DNA of 64,000 bases from Botryotinia globosa (GCA_014898425.1 RCSZ01000003.1:2728001-2792000), one strand, 5' to 3'. Positions 11,201 to 22,410 are shown, counted from the first letter of the stretch. Translations and numbers: made by a program. Notes: generated by a model from the sequence alone, not told the origin.

Positions 11201-13449
11201 TAAAAGAAGTTGAAAGGAAATAGATCTTATTATACCAATCTCGGGTGACGAATTATTGGATGAGCAAGGAGAAGGTTTTGCACTCGAGAGTCAGTGAGGG
11301 CACAAAAGATTTAAACGTTTTCTGTGATCGTCTGGTCACGGTTCCAGCCCCATTCTCGTTGTCGGAAGGCCATTATCACCGTGCTAAGCTACATACACAT
11401 TACCAATAAAGATTGTTAACAACAAATTCTGTCACTCTCTAGCCCCAAAATCTATCTTTGAGCTCGGAGCTTGTGCCATTATTCCTTTTCACATTGGGAT
11501 GTCACACCAGCCTGATGTCGACGTATTGCAGCAGAACCACACCTATTTTGTAAAAATTCGAGATTTCTGAGCGCCTATTTATACTCCCAGTGAATCTTTT
11601 ACCGAATCCATGCTCTCTCGAAGAACGGTGTTGAATATGGAATTCATAAGCCTATGCATAATAGGAGAATATAGGGCAACTTTTTCTTGTACCCTAGCTT
11701 ATGCTAGATATTCTACGTGTATAAATAATGACACTTTATGATTTCAAGCACTTCATTTTTAAAGTATGCCTTCTAATAGAGAATACCAAGAGTGATACAA
11801 TCCTAACAAAGGAATGAGAGACCTTTGTCTAATATGACTGGGCTTCAACATTATGATGTTGATAAATGTGTTATTTTTGCCGTCACTTCTGTCATGATAC
11901 TCAACGCTGGCACTGGAGCTCCTATCTACATTGTCAACCCATCTATAGTTAATCATTCTTCACTGCTACTATACTTAAAAATTCATATAAACTTATCTTC
12001 TCAAGCTAGACCCAAGGGCCTAAGTCCTTCCACCTGGACTTGATTTTTAAATTTCAACAGTCCTTACTCTCTCTGCCTCATCCCTTTTTTGTGCAGTACC
12101 TTCTTGAATTACACATATCAATCTACTGCCTTTTTAATCGCCCCTTCGCTTACACATTCAAGAGATCTAAATCATTTGGCTTCACTCCTCCTCCAGAAGT
12201 TAACAAAGTTGGAAACGTGCCGTCTGCTTCCGATTCAGATTTCAACCTCTTTGTCTAGAAACATTGCTCGCTGCAAAATCTCTTGATTCCTTCTGCTCAT
12301 CCAAATTCTATCCTCAATTACAATCATTAGCTGGTGAAAGAAGCTTGTGGATATTTTCTTCATCCAAAGATTGATTTTCACAAAACGGCGCTCAAATATA
12401 TGGAGACATTGGCACTGGAACCTGATAAATACAATCACAAAACATTCACTTCTTCCTTGGACCGATCTCTTAGGCAAGATAAACCTCCTTAAGCTCAATA
12501 AAGATCTCACATCCTCAGCAAAACTCAGCGGATTTGATTTCCCAACCGCCCCAAGACATCTTTAAAGAATGTCTCCTAGGGAAAGTAGACTTGGGCTCAC
12601 GGTATTTTCAAGTTAGTTTCACAGGATATCCTAGAGATATACGATGTGGTGATCTCATATTTTCGATTCGGTTTAAGCTATATCCACAACGAAGATGGAA
12701 GATCCCTTACAAACCTCATTTCACAGTTGAGCAATAACATCGCTCGACGAAGTGTACAAGATGTGTACTAAATCTGTATACAGTCTAGAGGATTTCCGCA
12801 GCGGTTGTATGCTAACATCTACAAGACAAGAGTCATTCAGAGTGAGGCGTCGCAGTCTTCAGTTACTATTACTGGACGATGAGGGAAACAGATCAAACTG
12901 AAGCCCACCAACCATAGTAATATCTTACATACAAGTATACATCCCACTCCTCACCCAACCCGATGATAGCATACACAAAAAACATAGCAAGTTAAAAAGT
13001 CACCCATGCAACCCCCCCTAAAAACACAAGCTGAATCCCGAATTCGATAGCGCGCCTCCATACCACATACCACAAATCACTGAAACCCAAACCCAAACCC
13101 AAACAATGTTATATAACCCCACAGCCATCTTTCAGAGAATACAGAGGTTCTTCAAACTCCACGGTAGAGATAGAGGCCGGGCTTGCAACTTCACAATTCT
13201 GTTGAACTTGATCGACCCATTCATCGATTTATCCAAACAACAAACTGCACAGGGAGTTTCTCACAGGCGATGCATTATGAATACCTGCATGTGAGTTACT
13301 GGAATGGACCACAGACATATGTGATAGAAAGAGAGGAACTCCCAAAGTACTGATACTAATACTGATACTTATGCTGAAACTGATACTGAAAATGATACCA
13401 ATATCGATACTAATGCGTCGAGCAAACAATATGATGCCTGACCTCTAGT

Positions 13450-13450
<1 letters not shown>
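8286..13450. other. Gene desert with microsatellites, no supported gene
   Basis: About 5.2 kb without a convincing gene. It holds a GTT run (about 9251-9282), the AGG array at 9476-9592 and GGGTTT-type runs on the minus strand near 13086-13100. Several 60-150 codon frames overlap repeats and are not supported. At 8968-9022 on the minus strand a short Ala-rich open stretch (AALNALGQRGM, then stop) follows a plausible branch site and acceptor, so a last exon of an unrecognised minus gene is possible, but I found no upstream exon that joins. The 11760-12760 segment has many broken 60-90 codon frames and may be an old decayed gene; no family is recognisable. Confidence 0.4.
9476..9592 (+). repeat. 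(AGG)39 trinucleotide microsatellite
   Basis: A perfect 117-bp run of AGG/GGA/GAG with no interruption. It reads as poly-Arg, poly-Gly or poly-Glu depending on frame, which makes the long frames crossing it artefacts. The purine-only strand could form triplex or G-rich structures. Confidence 0.98.

Positions 13451-13492
<42 letters not shown>
13451..13492 (+). repeat. Uninterrupted 42-base A run
   Basis: A homopolymer of 42 A residues on the plus strand leads directly into an A-rich degenerate array. No coding frame or target-site duplication typical of a retroposed transcript was seen at its 5' side. Confidence 0.98.
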
Positions 13493-13512
<20 letters not shown>

Positions 13513-14028
13513 GAAAAGAAAATAAAAGAAAAGAAAAAAAAAGAAAAAAAAAGAAAAGAAAAAAAAAAAAAAATAAAAGAAAAGAAAAAAAAATAAAAAA
13601 AAAGAAAAAAAAGAAAAAAAAAAAGAAAAAATAAAATAAAAATAAATAATATAAAATAAAATAAAATAAAATAAAATAAAAGAAAATAAATAAAATAAAA
13701 TACAATAAAAGAAAATAAAAAGCAAATAAAAGAAAATAAAATAAAGAAAAGAAAATAAAGAAAATAAATAAAAATAAAATAAAATAAAAATAAAATAAAA
13801 TAAAATAAATTAAATAAAATAAAAATAAAAATAAAATAAATAAAATAAAATAAAAATAAATAAATAAAAATAAAATAAAAATAAAATAAATAAAATAAAT
13901 AAATACATAAAAATCAAAATCAATAAAAACAATACACTAAATAAAATAAAATAAAATAACATAACATCAAATAAAATAAAATAAAATAAAAATAAATAAA
14001 ATAAATAAATCAATAAAATAAATAATAA
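13493..14028 (+). repeat. A-rich array of AAAAG, AAAAT and AAAT units
   Basis: About 540 bp almost free of C and T-rich sequence. AAAAG units dominate at the start, then AAAAT pentamers and AAAT/AAAAAT units. The gradient of unit type suggests successive slippage expansions from the adjacent poly-A run. Minus-strand frames through it encode Phe/Tyr/Ile/Leu-rich strings and are not genes. Confidence 0.95.
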
Positions 14029-14262
14029 TGTTTTAAATCAAATCTTTATTACAACTCAAGGAAAATCAGGAACACGTTTTTAAAGAATGTTAAAATAAAG
14101 AAATGCAATACCTAGGTACTTATATTATATGCTATTACTTTCTATCATGACTTTCATCATCACTTTCACCATCAATACATTACCCATCTTCCATCTTCCC
14201 ACCTTCCACCCACCTTCTCTTCTCCTTTTCTCCTTTTCCTTCTCCTTTCTCCTTCCCTCCAA

Positions 14263-14283
14263 CCCAAACCCAAACCCAAACCC
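14263..14283 (-). other. Possible G-quadruplex, four GGG runs with TTT spacers on the minus strand
   Basis: The plus strand shows four CCC triplets separated by AAA, so the minus strand has the GGGTTT pattern four times, satisfying the usual four-run rule. A related three-run version sits at 13086-13100, on the other side of the A-rich array. It resembles telomere-like repeats but is not the fungal TTAGGG unit. Confidence 0.55.
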
Positions 14284-14400
14284 AACATCCAATATCCAAA
14301 CCCAAACTCAACATCCAACATCCAACATTCAACATCCAACATCCACACTCCCTCAAGATTACAAACCCAGATCCTATTTCTCACCTCCTATTATCCTCCA

Positions 14401-14520
14401 GTCTATCCTTCAGTCTATCCTCCAGTCTATCCTCCAGTCTATCCTTCAGTCTATCCTCCAGTCTATCCTTCAGTCTATCCTCCAGTCTATCCTCCAGTCT
14501 ATCCTCCAGTCTATCCTCAG
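14401..14520 (+). repeat. 12-bp minisatellite, ten copies
   Basis: Ten consecutive 12-base units based on GTCTATCCTCCA fill exactly 120 bp. Units differ mainly by a C/T change at the tenth base (copies 1, 4 and 6 carry T). The 12-bp period keeps one frame open as Gln-Ser-Ile-Leu repeats, but flanking sequence does not look coding. Confidence 0.96.
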
Positions 14521-15252
14521 TAATCCATCAACCAAGCAATCAATCAAATCAACCTTACGATCACCAAAAGAAAACCAACAGAAAGCACACAACAACATAC
14601 ACAAAACACATCCATCTATAACCAAATCAAATCAAGTCAAAATTTGCAGCAAAGAAGTATTATTAACAAGTTATATGGAGTAAGTACGGAATTACTAATC
14701 CCTCGCTTCCTCCCTTTCTCCCTTCCTCCCGTCCTCAACCTCTTATTCATTCACTCACTCATCCTCTCTGAATCCAGTCCAATCCAATCTCATCAAATAA
14801 AATTCCACCAACATGCAACTAGGATTTCAATCAAGTTACTTACTTATTCGCTTCACCCTCAAAAGGTTCGCAACGCCATGCAATGCTTAACAACATAACC
14901 TCTCTCTTCCTCCATCGATCCCGTAATCTCTCCCCCTCCCTTCAGAATTTTCGGTATTAAAATATCTATATGCATCCCATCCATACATGAACTCATCCCT
15001 TTTTTTGTTTGACCTCAAGTCAAGTCCGAGAGACCCATTCGTTACTCATCATCACCTATTCATCCAACCATCCATCCATTATCTACCTGTACCGACCATA
15101 TCCACAAGTGAATCAAATCTCTACGTGTCCCTAGCTATACCCACGAAATACATACGATCTCATCCCATTTCTATCATTCCCATGGCTTCTCCAACTCCAC
15201 AAGCCCATCTACTTCAAGAATGTACTCTATACACCTCAACATCTCAACTCCT

Positions 15253-17307
15253 CTAATCAGCTCTCTTTCCATTTGGTACTCCAATTGGACTCTTCGCTCC
15301 ACTTCCACTTGGGGTTCTCTTTCCATTAACCTCCAATCCTCTCTTCTCTAACCTCTTCTCCATTTCTTGATTTCTATAAATCTCCTCCAACTTCTGTTCC
15401 GGAATTGTCAAACAGTTGATTCCCAAGTAATCACAAATACTGGTAACAACCAACCAAGCCCATCTAAAGTAAACCACTAGAGCAAAAACAAAGTATGCTC
15501 TCAAATACCACAATTCGACTCCTACGCTGACAGCTGGTAAACCAAATCGAGGTAAATTACCAAGAATAGCACCACCAACAAGTGGTGTAAGCATAACTGT
15601 CCAATAAGGAAATGGTTGTCTTGTGAGATGTGCTAGAATGATCTTTGTTGTCATCCTTCCAAAGACAAAACTCATGGTAAGACAGAAAAGAACCAAACGA
15701 TTTTCTTCCATGAGTGTTGAATATGGAGAGAAAAGCCAAGCTCCAATACTGAAAGTGAAAACGGCCATAGGAGTCCATTCGAGGAAAACCGGTAAAACCG
15801 GTAAGTTGTCTCTTCTCCTGGCTTTGATTACGTTAATAACGCAGAAAGGAACATGAATACCGAATAATGAGACAACGAGGATTGGAACCCATAAATCTCT
15901 AACGGAGTATGAACCGAAAAATTCATGATATCCGAGGAAATAATGGTGACCGACTAAATCCGTAATTCGATGTGTCCAAATCTCTGGTCCATAATAACCA
16001 CTCATGATCATGATCGTGCAAGCCAAGATCAATCCCTCAGTTGGTCCATTGAAAATTCCCAAGTATAATGTATGTGTATGGTACGTTTCCCAGGTCGAAA
16101 AGAACATAGGTAAACAAGGAATCAATGCGGTAAAGACTCCAGCTCTGGATGTACCTAGACCCATGGCAGCTGTTTCGCATAGAGATGCGAGTGTGCAGTT
16201 CAGAGAATCGATTCCGTGGTCGAATAGTTCACCGAGACCGCTAGATGTTCCTGTTCTTCGAGCTTGTTTTCCATCTACATTATCCATTGTTGAATACATC
16301 CATAATCCGAATGCGAAACTGTAATACAACCATGATGGCCCCTATAAACTTAATTAGCTTCTGTAATTTGCTCTGCAGGTTTGCAATTGAATGGATAGGC
16401 AGAGTTCAAAAATGCGGAAAGAAATCACAACAGTAGACGTAGAAATAGAAAACTTACAGGTCCCACCAAATCCGGCATGAAAATCTCCAAACAGATAACA
16501 TTACTCAGGATGAAAAAGAATCCTAATAATGTAACCATATTTGGTGCCAACCATAATGGTAATAATTCGACGAAGCCATTCCACTATATTGAAAACTATT
16601 AGTATATTTCCTTTTTCTTCTTCATGGGGGCAAGCCCCCAAACCCCCGTTGCTCGCTGCGCTCGAGATTATTCGGAATAGTTATTTGTTGAATGATGCAT
16701 GAGAATAGAGGAAAGCTTCAATAGCAATTCTCTCATTCTTCTTGACTGCTTTTCACTGCTTTCTGCGACCACCCAACAAGTCCTGAACTCCCGTCCTCAC
16801 AGCGCTCCAATCGTATAAAATTCTTCCGCACTTCATTTACACCGTACAATAGATCTGTTCAAGGCGTATGCGGAAATCCTTCTCTAAGCTCCAAGAATGA
16901 TAATAAAAAGAAAGGCCACCTACGTAATGCTTCAAAATGTAATTCGAAATCAAACTCTTATCCACACTCGAATATTTGTACGATTTCAAATGCACGAGTG
17001 CTTCTTCCGACACGCATTCATGCGCTGCTTCTCCTATTTTGGTGCATTTATGTTAGCTTGTGTTCTTGCGGTTCCAATATTGACGATTTTTGGGTGTGAG
17101 AGCTCAATCTGTGGAGAAATCCCATTCAATGCCATGCCATGCCACACTGTATCCTCCACTCCTCTCCTCTGCTCTCCCATTACCTCTCCCTCATTCTCAA
17201 GCCCCACAACCCGAATGCCAAATCCAACAAACAAATAGACTCAAAAGCAGAAGAATCAGACCAAAAGATAACCACTCACTCTTGTTCGGCGCCATACCCA
17301 GCCCCAT
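15253..17307 (-). CDS. CDP-alcohol phosphotransferase (choline/ethanolaminephosphotransferase)
   Basis: This membrane enzyme transfers phosphocholine or phosphoethanolamine from its CDP form to diacylglycerol in the last step of the Kennedy pathway. Minus-strand exons 17307-17280, 17033-16924, 16583-16458 and 16341-15253 encode 450 residues if the ATG at 17307 is used. The class motif is complete: D111-G-x2-A-R-x8-G-x3-D129-x3-D133. The joins give YKYSSVDKS...ILKHY then WNGFVELLPLWLAPNMVTL, a conserved N-terminal block. About eight to ten hydrophobic segments follow, and the tail is basic. Introns 1 and 2 are unusually long (246 and 340 bp) while intron 3 is 116 bp. Upstream of 17307 the frame stays open and looks coding without an ATG, so a further 5' exon is possible. 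Choline versus ethanolamine specificity cannot be read from sequence. Confidence 0.9.
16626..16666 (+). other. GC-rich hairpin-type element inside phosphotransferase intron 2
   Basis: GGGGGC is followed within two bases by GCCCCC, then CCCCC and a CGCTGCGCTCG-like GC-rich tail, inside an otherwise AT-rich 340-bp intron. The contrast in base composition and the extra intron length suggest an inserted short repeat. I cannot test from one window whether it is dispersed in the genome. Confidence 0.5.
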
Positions 17308-17500
17308 TCCCCTCTCCTTGGGCGTCTTGGGCGTCGTAACCGGCAAAGGCAATTCCCCGTCTTCCTCTCGATAACCAATTGCCGACGCCGTGTTCACCGC
17401 CAGCAACTTATCAATCTTTTCGCGAATTTTCAATCGAGGTGGGTGGAATGCGCTTCCGACCCTCGCGACCTTGGGGGGAGGTTGAGTATTTATGGACGTG
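17308..17500 (-). other. Coding-like open frame upstream of the phosphotransferase start
   Basis: In the same frame as the ATG at 17307 the minus strand stays open for about 64 codons back to a stop near 17500. It reads as a plausible basic/proline-containing protein (PPPKVARVGSAFHPP, then KIREKIDKLL) but has no ATG. It may be a second exon of an N-terminally longer phosphotransferase, fed by an acceptor such as CCCCCAAG, or part of another transcript. No matching first exon was identified. Confidence 0.4.
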
Positions 17501-18270
17501 GGGTTTTAGCGGGTTAGAGTGGTGAAATGAGACGAGATGAGATGGGGATTGGATATCAGGCTGAATGAATGAGCTGCGGAGGAGGCCGATGCTATGCGTG
17601 AATGGTGTAATGTGAATGTGTAATGTGTAATGTGTAGTGTATTGTGTGATGTTGTCGATTAATTGATCATCATCAATCTTCTCTCGTTTGTTGTGTGAAT
17701 GATGTCTCGAGTGAAGTAAAGTAAGGACTCCGCGAAGTGAAAACGAGATCAATCCAAAAATAAAGAGGGATGGATCAAGAAAAGTAGGAAAAAGTCGAAA
17801 ACTTCCAGAAACAAAATTAAATCAAATCAAATCAAATCAATGAAATCTTCACAAGCCAAAAAGTTGGGAAGCTAGCTAGGTAGCTACTACAGTATGATTA
17901 TTACTAGGGGGGGGAAACGGTGGAAGGATAAAATAAAAGAGGCTAACACCTAATAACCTAGTTGTCGGGTCAGGGGCTCGAGGCTAATTGTGATAATACG
18001 GAGTAGACTCAATCACTCAATCGAGGACAGTAGCAGTACCAAGTAATACAGAGTAGATGGTTACTCTCCAATTGGAAGCTCTTCTAGAAGATTTCTCTAC
18101 TCCACAATATAATACCAATTAACCAGGGATACAAATGACTTCCACGTCAGCTCTTTTCCTTCTTCTTCTCTTCTATCTGACTCTGAGCATATTAATCGCT
18201 TAAGACGGATGTGAGATGACTTGATTCTATCAAGCGGTAAAGAGATAGATAGAGAGAGAGATGAAGAGAA

Positions 18271-18393
18271 AAATAAATCAATAAATCAATAAATCAATGA
18301 ATAAATGAATAAATAAATAAATGAATAAAGAAATAAATAAAGAAATAAATAAAGAAATAAATAAAGAAATAAATAAATAAATAAATAAAGAAA

Positions 18394-18428
<35 letters not shown>

Positions 18429-18493
18429 AGAAATAAATAAATAAATAAATAAAGAAATAAATAAATAAATAAAGAAATAAATAAATAAAGAAA

Positions 18494-18556
<63 letters not shown>

Positions 18557-18573
18557 ATAGAGAAATAGAGAAA

Positions 18574-18608
<35 letters not shown>

Positions 18609-18635
18609 ATGAATAAATAAATAAATAAATAAATA
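18271..18635 (+). repeat. AAAT tetranucleotide array with AAAG and GAAT variants, about 365 bp
   Basis: A long AAAT/TAAA microsatellite interrupted at intervals by AAAG (or GAAT) units, so that 8-, 12- and 16-bp higher-order periods appear. Minus-strand translation is a Leu-Phe-Ile-Tyr repeat, an artefact of the array. Confidence 0.97.
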
Positions 18636-18871
18636 TAAAAATTCTACTCTATTCATCTCTATATTAGTTATATACAACACCTATATACATAGTACACATA
18701 ACGAAAAGCATTCTTCGCTTATATAATATTTACTTGGTGTAATCGATTCATATATACATATACATAGACGTATAACACTTACAAAGTTCAAGTGAGAATT
18801 ATATAAATATATATAACACCTATCTACCACCTATCTATCACCTACCTACCTCCTACCCATCTATCTATTGT

Positions 18872-18984
18872 GCTCACTCACTCACTCACTTACTCACTCA
18901 TTCACTCACTCACTCACTCACTCACTCACTCACCCACTCACCCACTCACTCACTCACTCACTCACTCACTCACCCACCCACTCA
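18872..18984 (+). repeat. CTCA tetranucleotide array, about 28 copies
   Basis: CTCA/CACT units run for about 113 bp with occasional TTCA, TACT and CCCA variants. It lies 240 bp downstream of the AAAT array and is read on the plus strand as Thr-His-Ser-Leu repeats with no coding support. Confidence 0.96.
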
Positions 18985-20017
18985 GCATTCATTCATTCCT
19001 CCATTTCTCCATTCCTCCATTCCAACTAGCTAATTCCAACCCCCCCCCCCCAAAAAAATAGGGGCACGGGTTAAAAGTACCGACCCGATCCGATCGACCG
19101 CCGTTTCCCATCTTCTTTTTTATCGTCTAGTCTAGTCTAGTCTAGTCCTAGGTAGTCTACGATGAGATAAGTCTTCCTCATCGGTCTACCTGCGACCCTA
19201 AGTCTCACTATGTAACCAATCACTTCTTTCAATTCCCTGAACTACTGTCATTAATAAAATACCGGTACACTATCGCGAATAGCAAATAACAATTAACAAA
19301 TCTCATGCACATCTTTCTTCTTCCTCTCATTTCATCTACACAGCAAGGTTACAAAGTACACAACATTCATTCATGGATAACATAACAAAAACAAAACATA
19401 CTCATTCCATCTACATTACACTACCTACACTGCACTGTTTCAAATTAAGTCGGAATATATTGCATCAAGATTACCGATACCTCTCAACAATGTCACATCG
19501 AGTCATGGAACAGTAAGTATGATTAAAAAGTTTTGCTTCTATTTCGTAGCCAGAAGTATGGCTCTGGTTTATCTAAATCTAAAAGATCTAGACTGTTCCG
19601 ACAGCGCTTTTCAACAATCCCCTTCATTACCATATTAATCCATCCCAAACTTAGCTATATACTTGAGCAAGTAATCTAGCTGAAGCTCTCCCCATTAAGC
19701 TCATCCATGTTTGTATCCAGGATGTCAGACATTGTAACATGTATGTGCAAGAAGCAGAAACCAACTCGACGCTCAAAATCCTCAAAACAGGAAAAAGGAG
19801 GAAGCCGAAAACAAAACGCACACGGAATGATCGCTAAAGTTTCAAAAACACCCGAGGTTCCGAATTCGAGAATGTTTCGTTGTGCAATGGTGATCATCGA
19901 TATCAATATCAAATATCATACGATATGAGATATGAAGCCATATCTCACAAACGAGACAACCCGACCGATTAACCCACTTCGCCAACACCATCTCCGTCCA
20001 TCAAAGAAGCGGTCAGT

Positions 20018-20744
20018 TTACATTACCAAAGCAAACCCCGCAAAGAGACCTGTGAAAACAACCGCCAAACCATATGATTTTCCAAAGTCCACAGTCATCT
20101 GAGCACCACTCTTAGGAGTAGATGTTGAAGATGATCCACCCAATCCTGTGTATGCAACGCCACTTGTGCTGGAAGCTCCCGATGTACCAGTTGCGCTTTG
20201 AGTGGTACTAGAGGTGGTATTGATACGGGTTGGGTTTTGGGCTCCGCATGGGTTGTCATCTCGACATGCTGCTTGACAGGTGTTATCTCCGTTACATGCA
20301 TTGACGCAATTGGTGGCGTATTGGGTACAGATGAAGTATGGGAGGGTCAAGGAGTATTCGGATGCGTTTGGAGAGAGACCATTGCCGCAAATGCATGCAT
20401 AGTCGAGAGTATCCTGATTGTGAGTTAGTCGGATTGACTTTTGAGGTAGGGGAAGGGCAGGATAGTGGTGGGAATGTATATACTTACGGGATCACAAGTG
20501 TTGGTAGTAGTGGTGGAGCTACCGGCACCGTTTTGCAAGCAAAGTGATGGACATGTTTGTGTTTGTGATTGACACCAGCTTTCTAAGAGTGGAGAATTAG
20601 TATATTTCTAGGTCACAGAGCTGCTAACGCGGAGGAGAAATTACTGCGAGTCGCCAATGGTACACTTTCTGGATCAATAGTATACTGAGCAGTGGCAAAG
20701 CTAACAAGAGCTGTAGCAACGAAAGTTGTTGTAGAGAAACGCAT
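20018..20744 (-). CDS. DUF7707-type Cys-rich GPI-anchored surface protein
   Basis: Minus-strand exons 20744-20645, 20582-20488 and 20413-20018 encode 196 residues. The first exon is a signal peptide (MRFSTTTFVATALVSFATA). The mature part starts with QYTIDPESVP and carries about ten cysteines, in WCQSQTQTCPSLC, CDPDTLDYACICGNG and CTQYATNCVNAC contexts, the pattern of the fungal DUF7707 family. A Ser/Thr/Gly-rich stalk follows, and the protein ends in a hydrophobic segment (LAVVFTGLFAGFALVM) fitting a GPI-anchor signal. The likely location is the outer face of the plasma membrane or the cell wall; the molecular role is unknown. Introns are 62 and 74 bp with GTAATT and GTAAGT donors. It has no operon-like neighbour. 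Confidence 0.88.
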
Positions 20745-21966
20745 TTTGAATTATGTGACGGTGAGTCAAGTTGAGGTAGAAGGATGATATCGAAGTAGAA
20801 GAAGCTTTTCGCGTTTGACAATGATATTTTCGAATAAACTATCAATGAACATTCAAGGTCAGTTAACCATCTCTCAAGATCTTTCTCTCAAGAAATGAGA
20901 TGTTGCTCAAGTTTAAAAGTGGTGGCGGGAGTGTTTTCGTTTGCTAGATTGGAATGTAACGAGGAATCAATGAATGTTTATTTACCTTGCAGAAAACGGG
21001 TTGTCCGGAATGGTATGTGTGTGTGTGTGTTATTGAGAGGAGAGGGAAGAGGGAAGAGGATTGAACGAATGAAGTCTTGATATTGAATGTTATGAAAGCA
21101 AAAAGCGAATGTGATTTCGAGAGGAGGATATAATCAAGATCAAGATAAAAAGGAGGATGGAAGATGGAGATGGAGATGGAGATGAAGATGGAGACGGAGG
21201 AGAAAGAGGGGAGGATCAATGTTTAATAAGACCAGACCAATTCATCTGCATCTGGTGAGCCCTTTCCCTTTTCCTTTCCCCAACTCATCCAAAAGCGCCT
21301 CCATCTGCACCAAGATTGAGCTAGTCTGGGATACCCCGTAATCCGGATTGAGGTTGATTTAGGTTAATTTTATGAATTTGAACGTATGAGGTGGATGAAA
21401 TTGGATGAAATTGGATGAAATACTATAAAATACTATAAAATACTATAAATATAAAATATTACCTAGCTCATCATCGAGACATGTCTTCGTTAGCGTCTCT
21501 TTATCAGCGGTATGGATGATGCATGTAACCCGATGGAGTTTAGTTCCGATAGTTACCTCCCCAGCTAGTGAAGAATCGATGCACAACTTTTCTTTCCGAA
21601 AGTTTCAAGGTTCCATGTTACTATTCCATGTTACTATGTTAAGAAATGAATTTGGTGGTGGAAGGATTCATATTTGTATGTACTCCGTATGTATTTCTGT
21701 ATATATATATGTATGTATCTCTGTATATATATATTTCTGTATATATATATGTAATCTTGTATACTTGTATCTATGTCCTCTTCGTATTGACTAAACTCAA
21801 AGAATGAAATTGTGCATGAACGAGATGTTAGCTAGATATTAAGACTCTTCGCCTCTCTTGACCACATCTCCTTTATGATATATACTACTGATGGTGAGCG
21901 CTTTCTTCATCTATTCATCTTTCCGAGTACCAATCAATATACACATCCTACTTTAGCTACGTCTAC

Positions 21967-22071
21967 CTCGACCTCGACCTTAATCTCGACCTTAACCTCG
22001 ACCTTAACCTCGACCTTAACCTCGACCTTAACCTCGACCTTAACCTCGACCTTAACCTCGACCTTAACCTA
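21967..22071 (+). repeat. 12-bp CTCGACCTTAAC tandem array, about 8 copies
   Basis: Near-perfect 12-base units, with the first unit shortened and one T variant near the left edge. The period preserves a Leu-Thr-Ser-Thr reading frame, but there is no start, domain or splice context. Confidence 0.95.
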
Positions 22072-22344
22072 GACTTAGATCTAGATATCATATGACCATC
22101 TGTCCAGCTATCCGTTGATCTTCATCCATGTGTATATAAGTGGGATACCGCTAGGTAGATATGGTACTGGTAGTCAATACATGCACTCATTCGTTAATCT
22201 CCATTCAATATAAATATGACACAAAACGGATGATCCGTTGAAACTTGAATCCGTTCTCTCCCCGCCTCTGTGAAATACTTGATAGTTTCTTCTTCCTCTG
22301 CGTAGGGACTCTTCCACCAGTCGTTCTCCTTTACTCACTCATCA

Positions 22345-22410
22345 TCTCATCAGTCTCATCACTCTCATCACTCTCATCACTCTCATCACTCTCATCACTC
22401 TCATCACTCT
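22345..22410 (+). repeat. 9-bp ATCACTCTC tandem array, about 7 copies
   Basis: Seven tandem 9-base units with only the left copies degenerate. A multiple-of-three period again leaves a Ser-Leu frame open for a short distance. Confidence 0.93.

Larger units (their letters stand above)
14029..15252. other. Intergenic repeat-rich region downstream of the phosphotransferase
   Basis: No gene was recognised. The region carries a G-quadruplex-type motif at 14263-14283, an octamer-like CATCCAA array at about 14309-14345 and the 12-mer array at 14401-14520. A 184-codon frame at 14129-14683 is made mostly of these repeats and is rejected as coding. The last 350 bp are the 3' flank of the convergent phosphotransferase gene. 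Confidence 0.5.
17501..20017. other. Intergenic region with tetranucleotide arrays
   Basis: No gene is firmly supported. It contains the AAAT array at 18271-18635, the CTCA array at 18872-18984, a C-then-A homopolymer junction near 19039-19058 and a short TCTAG array near 19130-19150. At 19490 an ATG followed by 22 bases and a consensus GTAAGTATG donor could be a first exon, and a Lys/Arg-rich 73-codon frame at 19707-19928 could be downstream of it. I could not connect them convincingly. Confidence 0.45.

Noticed and set aside
13369..14013. Minus-strand Phe/Tyr/Ile-rich frames resembling membrane proteins
   Set aside because: They come from the A-rich repeat array and contain no non-repeat coding sequence.
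14129..14683. 184-codon plus frame with Gln-Ser-Ile-Leu repeats
   Set aside because: It is mainly the 12-mer minisatellite and other simple repeats; no homology-like segment or splice context.
18294..18680. 128-codon minus frame of Leu-Phe-Ile-Tyr repeats
   Set aside because: An artefact of the AAAT tetranucleotide array.
21875..22072. 65-codon plus frame with Thr-Ser-Thr-Leu repeats
   Set aside because: Produced by the 12-mer array; not a surface-protein stalk because no signal peptide or downstream exon is present.
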